Shown: positions 1-8,659 of the stretch, one piece after another
Layout of the letters: each line of letters starts with the position of its first letter
Numbering within the stretch: the first letter of the stretch is position 1
Assembly (NCBI RefSeq): GCF_000739995.1
Contig: NZ_BBJX01000019.1
Coordinates: 1 to 46,964, forward strand
Source of the DNA: Comamonas granuli NBRC 101663
Lineage (GTDB): Bacteria > Pseudomonadota > Gammaproteobacteria > Burkholderiales > Burkholderiaceae_C
Reading direction: 5' to 3'
DNA: 46,964 nt
Notes under the pieces: generated by a model
Databases searched by the model: none
What the model was told of the DNA's origin: nothing
Seen by the model: the letters and a program-made list of their open reading frames with translations, nothing else
Position numbers and translations under genes: made by a program

Positions 1-161
1 CGGGGTCTCGCAGGGGCAGGTGGCCGGGTAGTGCAGCATTCGTGCCAGCCCCCTGCCCTGGCGCGGCCACGGCCTGCGCGTGCTGCGGCGCGCCGGTGCG
101 GGCGCCGCCCCTGTCCGCCGTTCAGCCAGACGCGCTGGCTGAATCGCAGACAGTTGTCTGC

Positions 162-1664
162 TTATTTGTCAGGGTTTTCCAGCCTGCCATAGAGCGTGGC
201 GCGCGAGATGCCCAACTGGCGGGCCGTGGCCAGCTTGTTGCCGCCGTTGGCCGCGAGCGATGCGGCAATGGCCCGGCGCTCGAGCTCGGCCACCTGCACC
301 GCCAGGGGGCGCAGCAACAGGTCGGGCGCTGGCGGGCCGCCGGCCAGGGCGGCCTGGTCCATGGGGGGGGCGGGCTCTTCGCCGGCCTCGCGCAGAATGG
401 CGCGCAACTGCTCGGCGTTGATGGTCTGCGTGTCGCTGCGCATGGCTGCCTGCTCCAGCACGTTGCGCAGCTCGCGGATGTTGCCGCGCCAGGGCTGGGC
501 GGCCAGCAGGGCCAGGGCCTCGGGCAGCAGCTCGGGCGGGGGCGTGCCGTTGCGCAGGGCCAGGTCCTCGCCCAGCACCTCGACCAGCGCCGGGATGTCG
601 CTGGGCCGCTCGCGCAGCGGCGGCACGCGGATGGGCAGCACATGCAGGCGGTAGAACAGGTCTTCGCGAAAGCGCCCCTCGCGCACCATGTGCAGCAGGT
701 CGCGGCTGGTGGCGGCGACCACGCGCACGTCAAAGGGCACGAGCTGGTTGCTGCCCAGCGGCTCGATCTCGCCCTCCTGCAGGGCGCGCAAGAGCTTGGC
801 CTGCAGGCTGGCGGGCATGTCGCCGATTTCGTCCAGGAACAGGGTGCCGCCGTCGGCGAGCTTGAACTTGCCGTCGCGCCCCTTGCGGTCGGCGCCCGTG
901 TAGGCGCCCGGGGCCACGCCGAAGAACTCGGCCTCCAGCAGGGTGTCGGGCACGGCGGCAATGTTCACGCCCACGAACGGGCCGTTGGCGCGGCTGGAGG
1001 CGGCGTGGATGGCATGCGCCAGCAGCTCCTTGCCCGTGCCCGTCTCGCCCAGCAGCAGCACCGGGCTGCTGGAGAGCGCCGCGCGCCGCGCCTGGCGCTT
1101 GACCTCGCCGGCGGCGGGGCTGGAGCCCACGAAGCTGGCAAAGGTGTACTTGCTGCGCCGGTCGCCCGCGCCGCGCAACTGCTGGCTGCGCTGCGCGGCC
1201 AGCTCGCGCCGGGCGTCGTCCAGGTCACGCTGCAGCAGGGCGAACTTGCTGATCAGCGGCTGCAGCGTGGTCTCCGGGTGGTCGAAGAACACGATGCCAA
1301 TCGCCCCCATGACCGCGCCGGCCTCGTCGTACAGCGGAATGCGGCTGACCACGAAGGTGCCGGCCCGGTTGGTGAGCAGGTCGATGAGTTCGGGCTTGCC
1401 CGTCTCGAGCACGCGGCGCATCTGCGTGTTGGGGATGACCTCTTCGACCGTGCGGCCGACGAAGTCGTCCAGCGAGGCGATGCCCAGGTCGGGGAAGAAG
1501 CGCTGGTAGCCCTCGTTCACCCAGACGATGCGCCCGCTCAGATCCACCAGGAACATGCCCTGGCTGACGCTGGAGAAGAGCTGGAACATCGAGCGCGCCG
1601 CCAGTTCGAGGATGCCTTGCGCATCCAGCGGCAGTGTGGGGATGGAGGCGGTGGCGTCTGGCAT
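162..1664 (-). CDS. PAS domain sigma-54-dependent transcriptional activator (Fis-type)
   Basis: This 500-aa enhancer-binding protein would drive open-complex formation by RNA polymerase with sigma-54. A PAS-like sensor (about residues 25-130, with [14 protein letters not shown]) is followed by a linker and a AAA+ domain. The AAA+ domain shows Walker A GETGTGKE (206-213), a GAYTGA loop (253-258; Tyr replaces the usual Phe of GAFTGA) and Walker B GTLFLDEI (273-280). A C-terminal Fis-type helix-turn-helix ends in [15 protein letters not shown]. The start at 1664 (MPDATAS) was chosen because the frame stays open for 2.9 kb upstream only as antisense of other genes. It diverges from the Hsp15-like gene with 39 bp between starts. 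The sensed ligand and target promoters are unknown; no convincing -24/-12 promoter was found nearby. Confidence 0.9.
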   Translation of the reverse strand: MPDATASIPTLPLDAQGILELAARSMFQLFSSVSQGMFLVDLSGRIVWVNEGYQRFFPDLGIASLDDFVGRTVEEVIPNTQMRRVLETGKPELIDLLTNRAGTFVVSRIPLYDEAGAVMGAIGIVFFDHPETTLQPLISKFALLQRDLDDARRELAAQRSQQLRGAGDRRSKYTFASFVGSSPAAGEVKRQARRAALSSSPVLLLGETGTGKELLAHAIHAASSRANGPFVGVNIAAVPDTLLEAEFFGVAPGAYTGADRKGRDGKFKLADGGTLFLDEIGDMPASLQAKLLRALQEGEIEPLGSNQLVPFDVRVVAATSRDLLHMVREGRFREDLFYRLHVLPIRVPPLRERPSDIPALVEVLGEDLALRNGTPPPELLPEALALLAAQPWRGNIRELRNVLEQAAMRSDTQTINAEQLRAILREAGEEPAPPMDQAALAGGPPAPDLLLRPLAVQVAELERRAIAASLAANGGNKLATARQLGISRATLYGRLENPDK

Positions 1665-1703
1665 GGATGGCGATGGTAGCGCCAGCGGCGCGCGCGCGGC
1701 ACA

Positions 1704-2132
1704 ATGCCGGCCATGACTCCGCCGGATTCCATGCGCATCGACAAATGGCTGTGGTGCGCACGCTTTTACAAGACGCGCACGCTCGCCGCCGAGGAGATCG
1801 GCAAGGGGCGCGTGGGCATCAATGGCCAGCCGGCCAAGCCCGCGCGCGAGGTGCGCCCCGGCGACACCGTGACCCTGCGCCAGGGCTCTGTGCAGCGCAC
1901 CGTGGTGGTGCGCGCGCTCAGCGCCCAGCGCGGCCCGGCGCCGGTGGCCCAGCAGCTCTACGAGGAGACCGCCGATAGCCTGGCGGCACGCGCCCAGGCC
2001 CAGGAAATGCGCCGCCTGGCCCCCGAGCCGGCCGCTGCGCTGCCCGAAGGCCGGCCGACCAAGCGCGACCGCCGCCACATCGACCGCGCACGCGACTGGG
2101 GCAGCCGCTGGAGCGCCTCCATCGACGACTGA
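1704..2132 (+). CDS. hslR: S4-domain RNA-binding protein, Hsp15 (HslR) family
   Basis: The 142-aa product begins with the Hsp15 signature MRIDKWLWCARFYKTR, an S4 RNA-binding fold, with GRVGINGQPAKPAREVRPGDTV completing the domain to about residue 65. The basic C-terminal tail (RPTKRDRRHIDRARDWG) is typical of the family. In Escherichia coli Hsp15 binds free 50S subunits carrying stalled nascent chains, so a ribosome-rescue role after heat stress is expected. Three in-frame ATGs (1704, 1713, 1731) are possible; 1731 would start exactly at the conserved MRIDKW motif, so the true start may be shorter than given. It diverges from the sigma-54 activator gene. Confidence 0.88.
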   Translation: MPAMTPPDSMRIDKWLWCARFYKTRTLAAEEIGKGRVGINGQPAKPAREVRPGDTVTLRQGSVQRTVVVRALSAQRGPAPVAQQLYEETADSLAARAQAQEMRRLAPEPAAALPEGRPTKRDRRHIDRARDWGSRWSASIDD

Positions 2133-2191
2133 GCCTGCCCCTGGCGCGCGGGCGGCCCTGCCATGGCGGCTGCGCCGCCGGCCAGGCGCCA

Positions 2192-3376
2192 TCAAGCCGC
2201 CAAGCGGGGCAGACGCGTGCGCGCCAGCTCGGCAAAGTAGCGCGCACCCACGGGCAGGATCTGGTCGTTGAAGTCGTAGCGCGCGTTGTGCAGCGGCACG
2301 CTGCCCGCCTCCGTGCCCGCGCCGTTGCCGAGGAACACGAAGGCGCCGGGAATGGCCTGCAGGAAGCGGCCGAAGTCTTCCGAGATCATCATGGGCGGGG
2401 TGGCGGCGTCCACGCGGTCGGCGCCCACCACGGCCTGCGCGGCGCGCACGGCCACGTCCACGCACTGCGGCCAGTTCACGGTGGGGGCGAATTCGTGCGT
2501 GTACTCCACGCTGCACTGCGCCCCGTGCGCGCCGGCGATGCCCTCGCACAGCGCACGCATGCGCGCCTGCAGCAGCGCCTGTACTTCGGGGGCGTAGCTG
2601 CGCGTGTCGCCCTTGATGAGCACCTCGGTGGGAATGGCGTTGCGGATGCCGTCGGTGATGAACTCGGTGCACGAGACCACGGCCGGCTGCTGCGGATCGA
2701 GCGCGCGCGCCACGATGGTCTGCAGCGCCAGCACGATTTCCGCGCCGATGACCAGCGGATCGACCGCCATGTGCGGCCGCGCGGCGTGGCCGCCGCGGCC
2801 GGTGATGCGGATGGCGAAGTTGTCCTCGCTCGCCATGATGCCGCCCGCGCGCGTGGCGATGTGGCCCGCAGGCATGCCCGGGATGTTGTGCAGGCCGTAG
2901 ATCTCGTCCATGGGAAAGCGCTCGAGCAGGCCATCGGCCAGCATGGCGGATGCGCCCCGGCCGTGCTCCTCCGCGGGCTGGAAGATGAAGCGCACCGTGC
3001 CGTCGAAGTCGCGCCGCCGCGCCAGCAACTGCGCCGCGCCCAGCAGCATGGCCATGTGCCCGTCGTGGCCGCAGGCGTGCATGCAGCCCGCATGCTGCGA
3101 GGCCCAGGCCCGGCCGGGGGCGGCCTCGGCCAGGGCCAGGGCGTCCATGTCGGCGCGCAGGCCGATCACGCCCGCCCCCTGCCCCACCGTGAGGCTGGCC
3201 ACCACGCCCGTGCCGCCGATGCCGCCGTGCACCTCCAGGCCCAGGGCCTGCAGCACCTGGGCCACCTGCCGGGCCGTGCGCTGCTCGTTGAACCCGGTTT
3301 CGGGGTAGCGGTGGAAGTCGTGGCGCCAGCGCACCCAGCCGTCTTCGAGGGCGGCTTCCTCCTGCGTCCATGTCAT
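2192..3376 (-). CDS. M20-family (M20D) amidohydrolase, hippurate/N-acyl amino acid hydrolase type
   Basis: The 394-aa product matches the M20D metallohydrolases that cleave N-acyl or amide conjugates such as hippurate or indoleacetyl amino acids. The metal-binding residues are visible: ACGHDGH (Cys102, His104), the catalytic pair in QPAEE (Glu136-Glu137), His163 in GLHN, and a C-terminal His in PLHNARYDFND. The dimerisation insert (GRGGHAARPH) is present. No signal peptide is seen, so it is probably cytoplasmic. A GGAGAGG ribosome site precedes the ATG. It is the last gene of the minus-strand TRAP/hydrolase cluster, 117 bp after the fumarylacetoacetase-like gene. The substrate cannot be read from sequence. 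Confidence 0.88.
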   Translation of the reverse strand: MTWTQEEAALEDGWVRWRHDFHRYPETGFNEQRTARQVAQVLQALGLEVHGGIGGTGVVASLTVGQGAGVIGLRADMDALALAEAAPGRAWASQHAGCMHACGHDGHMAMLLGAAQLLARRRDFDGTVRFIFQPAEEHGRGASAMLADGLLERFPMDEIYGLHNIPGMPAGHIATRAGGIMASEDNFAIRITGRGGHAARPHMAVDPLVIGAEIVLALQTIVARALDPQQPAVVSCTEFITDGIRNAIPTEVLIKGDTRSYAPEVQALLQARMRALCEGIAGAHGAQCSVEYTHEFAPTVNWPQCVDVAVRAAQAVVGADRVDAATPPMMISEDFGRFLQAIPGAFVFLGNGAGTEAGSVPLHNARYDFNDQILPVGARYFAELARTRLPRLAA

Positions 3377-3493
3377 GGTTGCCTCTCCTGCTGTGGCATG
3401 CGCCGGCTCCTGGGGCTGGAGCGGGCGCGTCCGATGTGGTGTGGCGCAGCAGCGCTGCGTGCGTGCAGTATCCGGCGTGCGGCCCCGGCCGGG

Positions 3494-4807
3494 TCAGGCG
3501 CGCGCCGGCAGCACCGTGCCGCGGCACTCGCCCAGGCCGATGCGCACGGCCCCCGGCGCCTCGCACCAGCCGCGCAGGATGACGGTGTCGCCGTCCTGCA
3601 GAAAGCCGCGCTGCTCGCCGTGGCCCAGGTCCACCGGCTGCTGGCCGCCGTGCGCCAGCTCGATGAGCGCGCCGGCCTCGCCCGGGCCGGGGCCCGAGAT
3701 GGTGCCGCTGCCCAGCAGGTCGCCCGCGTGCATGCTGCAGCCGCCGGCCGTGTGGTGGGCCAGCATTTGCGCCGGGCTCCAGTACTGGTGCCGGAAGCTC
3801 GTGCCCGACAGGCGCACCGGGCCGCGCCCGGCCTGCTGTGCCTGCGCACTGTGCAGCCACACCTCGACGCGGATGTCGAAGGCGCCGCGCGCACGCTGCG
3901 CGCCCAGCTCCAGGTAGGGCAGCGGCTGGGGGTGCTCGGCCGGGCGCGTCCAGGCGGTGCGAAAGGGCTCCAGGGCGTCGAGCGTGACGATCCAGGGCGA
4001 GACGGTGGTGGCGAAGTTCTTGGCGTGGAAAGGCCCGAGCGGCGCCATCTCCCAGGCCTGGAGGTCGCGCGCCGACCAGTCGTTGAGCAGGCAGGCGCCG
4101 AACAGGTGTTCCTCGGCCTGGGCGATGGCGATGGGCTCGCCCGCGGCATTGCCCGGCCCGACCCACCAGCCCAGCTCGCACTCGTAGTCCATGGCTGCGC
4201 AGGGGGCGAACACCGGCGCGCTCGCGCCGGGCGGCAGGCGCTGGCCCAGCGGGCGGGCAAAGCGCTGCCCGCTCACGCCCACGGTGGAGGCGCGCCCGTG
4301 GTAGGCCTGGGGCAGCCAGCGGAAGTTGGGCGTCACCTCGCCCTGGGGCAGCAGGATGCGGATGCAGTTCTGCGCGTGGTCCAGCGAGGTGTAGAAGTCG
4401 GTGTAGTCGCCGATCTGCGCCGGGAGCTGGTACTCCACCGCGTCCAGCGGGATGAGGCAGGCGCGCACCGCGGCCTCGAAGGGCGCGCCCTCGCGCAGCA
4501 AGCCGAACAGGGCGCGGCGCAGGCCGCGCCACACGGCGGGCCCGGCGGCCATGAAGCCGTTGAGCGTGGGCTCGGCGGCCAGGCGCAGCGCGGCGCGCGC
4601 CGCGCCGGTCACCGCGCCCGTGGTGGCCAGGGCAGCCAGGTCCAGCGCCTGGTCGCCAATGGCCACGGCGCCGCGAAAGGCCTCGCTGCTGCCCCGGCGG
4701 CGCAGCACGGCAAAGGGCAGGTTCTGCAGGGGGAAGTCGCAGCCCTCGGCCTGGGCGGCGGCCAGCCAGCTGCGGGCCTGCGGGTCGTGGGTATGGTCCA
4801 GTGGCAT
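3494..4807 (-). CDS. Fumarylacetoacetase-like hydrolase (full-length FAH family)
   Basis: At 437 aa it has the full fumarylacetoacetase architecture: an N-terminal SH3-like domain and a C-terminal FAH beta-roll. In DYTDFY, Asp137 matches the metal-ligand Asp, and His144, seven residues on, matches the catalytic His of mammalian FAH. Further ligands are in DYECELG (two Glu) and NDWSARD (Asp). YHGRAS and SGTISGP are conserved. The enzyme cleaves a carbon-carbon bond in a beta-diketo acid. The usual tyrosine-pathway partner hmgA is absent, and the neighbours are a cyclase-family hydrolase and an SMP-30 protein, so the substrate may be another ring-cleavage product. AGGAG lies 5 nt before the ATG. 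Confidence 0.85.
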   Translation of the reverse strand: MPLDHTHDPQARSWLAAAQAEGCDFPLQNLPFAVLRRRGSSEAFRGAVAIGDQALDLAALATTGAVTGAARAALRLAAEPTLNGFMAAGPAVWRGLRRALFGLLREGAPFEAAVRACLIPLDAVEYQLPAQIGDYTDFYTSLDHAQNCIRILLPQGEVTPNFRWLPQAYHGRASTVGVSGQRFARPLGQRLPPGASAPVFAPCAAMDYECELGWWVGPGNAAGEPIAIAQAEEHLFGACLLNDWSARDLQAWEMAPLGPFHAKNFATTVSPWIVTLDALEPFRTAWTRPAEHPQPLPYLELGAQRARGAFDIRVEVWLHSAQAQQAGRGPVRLSGTSFRHQYWSPAQMLAHHTAGGCSMHAGDLLGSGTISGPGPGEAGALIELAHGGQQPVDLGHGEQRGFLQDGDTVILRGWCEAPGAVRIGLGECRGTVLPARA

Positions 4808-4817
4808 TTTTGCTCCT

Positions 4818-4874
4818 GTTTATATAGCTGGTTGCGCTTGACAGGTAAGCCCTGCAGCCCTTTTTTCCTGAAAT
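4818..4874. repeat. Comamonadaceae-type interspersed repeat, copy B
   Basis: The spacer between the cyclase and FAH-like genes contains ATAGCTGGTTGCGCTTGAC and a T-rich end (CCCTTTTTTCC). It shares the ATAGCTG-N2-TGCGCTT core with the copies at 13183, 20170 and 26046. It fills nearly the whole 67-bp intercistronic gap inside the operon. Confidence 0.6.
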
Positions 4875-5684
4875 TCAGCCGCCGGTGGCCGGCGCCTCCT
4901 CGTCGAAGATGGCGACGGCCCGCGTCCACCCGGCGGAGGCGCCGCGGATCTTGTGCGGGAAGCAGGAGATGGTGAAGCCGGTGGGCGGCAGCGCCTCCAG
5001 GTTGTGCAGCTTCTCCAGGTGGCAGTAGCCGATGTCGCGGCCCGCCTTGTGGCCCTCCCAGATCAGGCCGGCGTCGTGCGTCTGGGCGTACCTCTGCGCG
5101 GTGTGCACGAAGGGCGCGTCCCAGCTCCAGGCGTCGGTGCCGGTCAGGCGCACACCGCGCTCGAGCAGGTACATGGTGGCCTCGTAGCCCATGCCGCAGC
5201 CTGCGCTCACGTAGTCGCTGTGGCCGTAGCGGCTGCCCGCGCGCGTGTTGACGACCACGATCTCCAGGGGCTGCAGGGTGTGGCCGATGCGCGCGAGCTC
5301 GGCCTCGACGTCGGCGGCGGTGACCACGTAGCCGTCGGCCAGGTGGCGGAAGTCCAGCTTCACGCCGGGCTGGAAGCACCACTCCAGCGGCACCTCGTCG
5401 ATGGTCCAGGCGGGCTTCTTGTCGCCCAGCGCCTTGTCCATGGTGCTGTGGAAGTGGTAGGGCGCGTCCAGGTGCGTGCCGTTGTGCGTGGAGAGCTGCA
5501 CCATCTCCACGGCCCAGACCTCGCCGTCGGGCAGGTCCGACTGCTGCAGGCCCGGAAAGAACGGCGCCATCTGCTCGAAGGAGTTCTGGTGGTTGAAGTA
5601 CTGGATCTTGGGCGCAAAGGCCGGCGGGTCGGAGATGACGTCGTTCTCCAGGTAGATCGACAGATCGACGAAACGGCGGGGCAT
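4875..5684 (-). CDS. Cyclase-family metal-dependent hydrolase (kynurenine formamidase / isatin hydrolase fold)
   Basis: The 269-aa product carries the defining cyclase-family motif HNGTHLDAPYH (His67, His71, Asp73, His77), which binds the metals in kynurenine formamidase, isatin hydrolase and related amide or lactone hydrolases. Length fits the family. No signal peptide is apparent. It lies 19 bp after the SMP-30 gene and 67 bp before the FAH-like gene, all in one direction. With a lactonase-like and an amidohydrolase neighbour, a ring-opening hydrolysis step is the most reasonable role. It is not adjacent to tryptophan catabolic genes, so naming it kynB is not justified. Confidence 0.85.
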   Translation of the reverse strand: MPRRFVDLSIYLENDVISDPPAFAPKIQYFNHQNSFEQMAPFFPGLQQSDLPDGEVWAVEMVQLSTHNGTHLDAPYHFHSTMDKALGDKKPAWTIDEVPLEWCFQPGVKLDFRHLADGYVVTAADVEAELARIGHTLQPLEIVVVNTRAGSRYGHSDYVSAGCGMGYEATMYLLERGVRLTGTDAWSWDAPFVHTAQRYAQTHDAGLIWEGHKAGRDIGYCHLEKLHNLEALPPTGFTISCFPHKIRGASAGWTRAVAIFDEEAPATGG

Positions 5685-5703
5685 GGGATGACTCCTTGGG
5701 GGT

Positions 5704-6741
5704 TCAGGTCCAGTGGACCATGGGCAGGCCGGCCAGCGGGGCGCGGAAATACGGGATGGTGCTGCCCATGAGGCTGCCCAGGTAGACGGTGCGCAGATCG
5801 GGCCCGCCGAAGGTCACGCTGGCCATCCAGGGCGCCAGCGTGCCGCGGGCCTGCAGCATGTCTTCGGCCGTGAGGCAGCCCAGGGCGAAGTGGTCGAGCA
5901 GCCGCTGCGTGGCAGCGCTGTTGCCGTCGTCGAGCAGCACCTGCTTGTCGCCCTGGGGCGTGAGCGCGATGAGCTGGTCCACCATGACCAGGGTGCACCA
6001 CAGGTTGCCGTGGCTGTCGAAGGCAATGCCATCGGGAAAGCCGCCCAGGTGCGTGGGCCCGAAGACCTCGCGCTCGGTCAGGGCCACGCCCTGCGCGCTC
6101 TCGGCCAGGCGCATGCGCGTGATGTGCGGGCCCGTGGTCTCGACGATGTAGAGCCACTCTTCGCGCGCATCGAGGCGGATCTCGTTGGTGAAGTGAAAGC
6201 CGTCGGCGACCACGCGCAGGCCATGCGCGTCGAGCACGGCGATGTAGCCGTCGCACACGCGCGAGCTGGCCGCCTGCGTCCAGGGGTTGACGCGCGTGGA
6301 GACGGTGATCCAGATGCGGTCCTTGCGGTCGCGCAGCACGAAGTTGACCTTGCCGATGGGCTGGCCGTCGATGCGCTCGTGCAGCACGCGCGTGTGGCCG
6401 TCGCGGTCCATGAGCTCCAGGCAGTCGGTGCCGAAGTTGGCGATGAGGATGTCGCCATGGGCGGCAAAGGCCAGGCCGTTGGGCAGCGTGCCGGTGGTGT
6501 ACTTGTGCTCCAGCGCCGCGCTGCTGGCGCCGCCCGCCTGGGCGAAGCGCGCATCGGCCCGCTGGCCGATGAAGCGCTGGCTGCCGTCGGCGGCGATGCG
6601 CACCACGCCGCCGCGCGCATCGGCCGACCACAGCGTGCCGTCGGGCTCGGCCAGGATGCACTCGGGGCGCTGCAGGTCGTGGCCTATGGTGCGGATCTGC
6701 GCGCGGTCCACGGTGAAGCCGGACAGGGGGTTGGAATGCAT
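5704..6741 (-). CDS. SMP-30/gluconolactonase/LRE-family protein
   Basis: The 345-aa protein is a six-bladed propeller of the SMP-30/gluconolactonase type. Predicted single-metal ligands can be placed at Glu27 (RPECIL), Asn133 (KVNFVL), Asn186 (FTNEIRLD) and Asp237 (FPDGIAFD). LPNGLAFAAHGD and FPDGIAFDSHGNLW are blade motifs. Such enzymes open sugar or other lactones; no signal peptide is seen, so it is likely cytosolic. It lies only 4 bp downstream of the TRAP large permease gene, which suggests it acts on the imported compound or a derivative of it. The substrate is not predictable. Confidence 0.87.
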   Translation of the reverse strand: MHSNPLSGFTVDRAQIRTIGHDLQRPECILAEPDGTLWSADARGGVVRIAADGSQRFIGQRADARFAQAGGASSAALEHKYTTGTLPNGLAFAAHGDILIANFGTDCLELMDRDGHTRVLHERIDGQPIGKVNFVLRDRKDRIWITVSTRVNPWTQAASSRVCDGYIAVLDAHGLRVVADGFHFTNEIRLDAREEWLYIVETTGPHITRMRLAESAQGVALTEREVFGPTHLGGFPDGIAFDSHGNLWCTLVMVDQLIALTPQGDKQVLLDDGNSAATQRLLDHFALGCLTAEDMLQARGTLAPWMASVTFGGPDLRTVYLGSLMGSTIPYFRAPLAGLPMVHWT

Positions 6742-6745
6742 GGCG

Positions 6746-8077
6746 TCAGCCTCCGGGGGTTCTGAGCAGCACCAGGCTGAGCTGCGGCACGAAGATGAGC
6801 AGCAGCAGCACGGCCAGCATCATGACGGTGAAGGGCATGGTGCCGCGGAAGATGTCGCCCAGCGTGATGCGCGGGTCCTGCAGGGTGCTCTTGATCACGT
6901 ACACCGACAGGCCGAAGGGCGGCGTGAGCAGGCCGATCTCCACCGCCACCACGGTGACCACGCCGAACCAGATCAGGTTCATGCCGAACTGCTCGGCAAT
7001 CGGCAGCATGAGCGGCAGCACGATGAGCAGGATGGACGAGGAGTCGATGATCATGCCCAGAACGATGATGAAGGCGATGTAGACCAGCAGAAAGCCCGTC
7101 GGCCCCAGGCCCAGCTGCGTCAGGGACTCCACCAGGAACTGCGGCATGCCCGACATGGCCAGCATGCGCGTGTAGATGGTCGCGCAGATGATGAGAAAGC
7201 TCACCGACACGGTGACATGGCCGGTCTCGGTCAGCACGCTCCACAGCGACCGCAGGTCGAGCTTGCGCCGCACCAGGGCGATGGCCAGCGCGATCGCCGC
7301 GCCCGTGGCCCCGGCCTCGGTGGCCGTGAAAAAGCCCGCATACAGCCCGCCCAGCACTGCGGCGATGAGCAGCACGCTGGGCAGCAGCTTGAGCACGAGC
7401 GTGCCCCAGGGCAGCAACTGCGCCTGCGTCACCGGCTGCGCCTGGCCGCCCAGGTACACCGTGTGCGGCCACAGCGTGGCCATGCACACGATGCCGATGG
7501 AATACGCCAGCGCCAGCACCAGGCCGGGCACGATGCCGGCGGTGAACAGGTCGCCCACCGACTGGTTGGCCAGGAAGCCGTACAGAATCATCAGCAGGCT
7601 GGGCGGGATGAGCATGCCCAGCACCGAGGAGCCCGCCACCACGCCCGCGGCAAAGCGCGGCTGGTAGCCAAAGCGCAGCATCTCGGGCACGGCCACGCGC
7701 GTGAACACGGCTGCCGAGGCGATGGAGATGCCCGTGATGGCCGCGAACACCGCGTTCGAGGCCACCGTGGCAATGCCCAGCCCGCCGCGCACGCGGCGCA
7801 GGAGCTGGTGCGCGACCTCGAAGGCGTCCTTGCCCACGTCGGCGCGCGCCACCAGAAAGCCCGTGAGCACGAACAGCGGCACCACGCCGAAGATGTGGCT
7901 GGCAATGGCGTCCTGGCTGGCCTGGGCCAGCAGGCTGGCGGCCACGCCCATGTCGCCGCGGATCAGCCACACGCCCACGAAGGACACCACGCCCAGCACC
8001 ACGGCCACGTGCATGCCCGCCCAGATCAGGGCCAGCATCAGCAGCAGCGACAGGCTGGCGACCAGGATGGCGCTCAT
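6746..8077 (-). CDS. dctM: TRAP transporter large permease (DctM type)
   Basis: The 443-aa hydrophobic protein has about a dozen membrane segments and DctM-family motifs: GMLIPPSLLMILYG, FFTATEAGATGA, GMIIDSSSILLIVLPLMLP and VVAVEIGLLTPPFGLSVYVIK. It is the sodium/proton-coupled translocation subunit in the inner membrane. The start (MSAILVASL at 8077) was chosen over the longer frame because its ATG overlaps the stop of the small permease gene by four bases (ATGA), a translational-coupling arrangement. Partners are the adjacent dctQ- and dctP-type genes. Confidence 0.93.
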   Translation of the reverse strand: MSAILVASLSLLLMLALIWAGMHVAVVLGVVSFVGVWLIRGDMGVAASLLAQASQDAIASHIFGVVPLFVLTGFLVARADVGKDAFEVAHQLLRRVRGGLGIATVASNAVFAAITGISIASAAVFTRVAVPEMLRFGYQPRFAAGVVAGSSVLGMLIPPSLLMILYGFLANQSVGDLFTAGIVPGLVLALAYSIGIVCMATLWPHTVYLGGQAQPVTQAQLLPWGTLVLKLLPSVLLIAAVLGGLYAGFFTATEAGATGAAIALAIALVRRKLDLRSLWSVLTETGHVTVSVSFLIICATIYTRMLAMSGMPQFLVESLTQLGLGPTGFLLVYIAFIIVLGMIIDSSSILLIVLPLMLPIAEQFGMNLIWFGVVTVVAVEIGLLTPPFGLSVYVIKSTLQDPRITLGDIFRGTMPFTVMMLAVLLLLIFVPQLSLVLLRTPGG

Positions 8078-8649
8078 GCGGTCCTCCTGCGCAGCGCCTG
8101 CAGGCGGCGCAGGTCCAGCCAGGCGAGCAACACGAAGGTGAGGAGCGTGACCACCATGCCCACCAGCATGATCAGGCGCACCGGCCACACGGGCGCGGTG
8201 AAGTCGCCCAAAGCGCCCACGTATTCCTGGATGCGGATGGATTCCACCAGCGGCTCCCACGCCGCCCACAGGATCACGGCCATGAGCAGCGCGCCCGCCA
8301 GGTGGTAGAGCGCCTGCAGGAGCGCCGCCAGCCAGGGCGTGGTGCGCTTGAGCCGGTCGAGCAGCACGTCGGCGCGCGTCATGCGCCCGGCCGCCAGGGT
8401 GTCGGCCAACTGCAGGAAGACGATGCCCACGATGGACAGCGACACCAGCTCGGTGACGCCGCGCACGGGGTGGTTGAACAGCTCGCGGCCCAGCACGTCG
8501 GTGTTGATGAGCAGCATGAGCGCCACGATCCACAGCGTGCCCAGGGCGTTGAGCGCCTGCGTCAGGCGCGCAAAGCCGCCGGGCAGCGGCAGGCGATAGG
8601 AGTCCGGGGGCGCCGCGCCAGGCGCCATGGGCGGGGTGGGTGCCGACAT
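8074..8649 (-). CDS. dctQ: TRAP transporter small permease (DctQ type)
   Basis: The 191-aa protein has four predicted membrane helices: about residues 37-55, 68-88, 105-128 and 155-178. The DctQ signature lies around LINTDVLGRELFNHPVRGVTEL. It pairs with the large permease in the inner membrane. An N-terminal 25-residue Pro/Ala-rich extension precedes the first helix. The stop overlaps the dctM start, and the dctP stop lies 10 bp upstream. No substrate information comes from this subunit. Confidence 0.9.
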   Translation of the reverse strand: MSAPTPPMAPGAAPPDSYRLPLPGGFARLTQALNALGTLWIVALMLLINTDVLGRELFNHPVRGVTELVSLSIVGIVFLQLADTLAAGRMTRADVLLDRLKRTTPWLAALLQALYHLAGALLMAVILWAAWEPLVESIRIQEYVGALGDFTAPVWPVRLIMLVGMVVTLLTFVLLAWLDLRRLQALRRRTA

Positions 8650-8659
8650 GGGTGCGCGC

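Noticed and set aside
1-161. Gene at the left edge
   Set aside because: No coding region with a recognisable family or ribosome site; the frames here look like shadows.
162-4532. One 1456-aa minus-strand frame
   Set aside because: Only the part downstream of 1664 is a protein of known family; the upstream part is antisense or out of frame with hslR and the M20 and FAH-like genes.
2288-4975. 895-aa plus-strand frame
   Set aside because: Lies opposite the M20 and FAH-like genes; Ala/Arg/His-rich shadow typical of high-GC DNA, with no domain.
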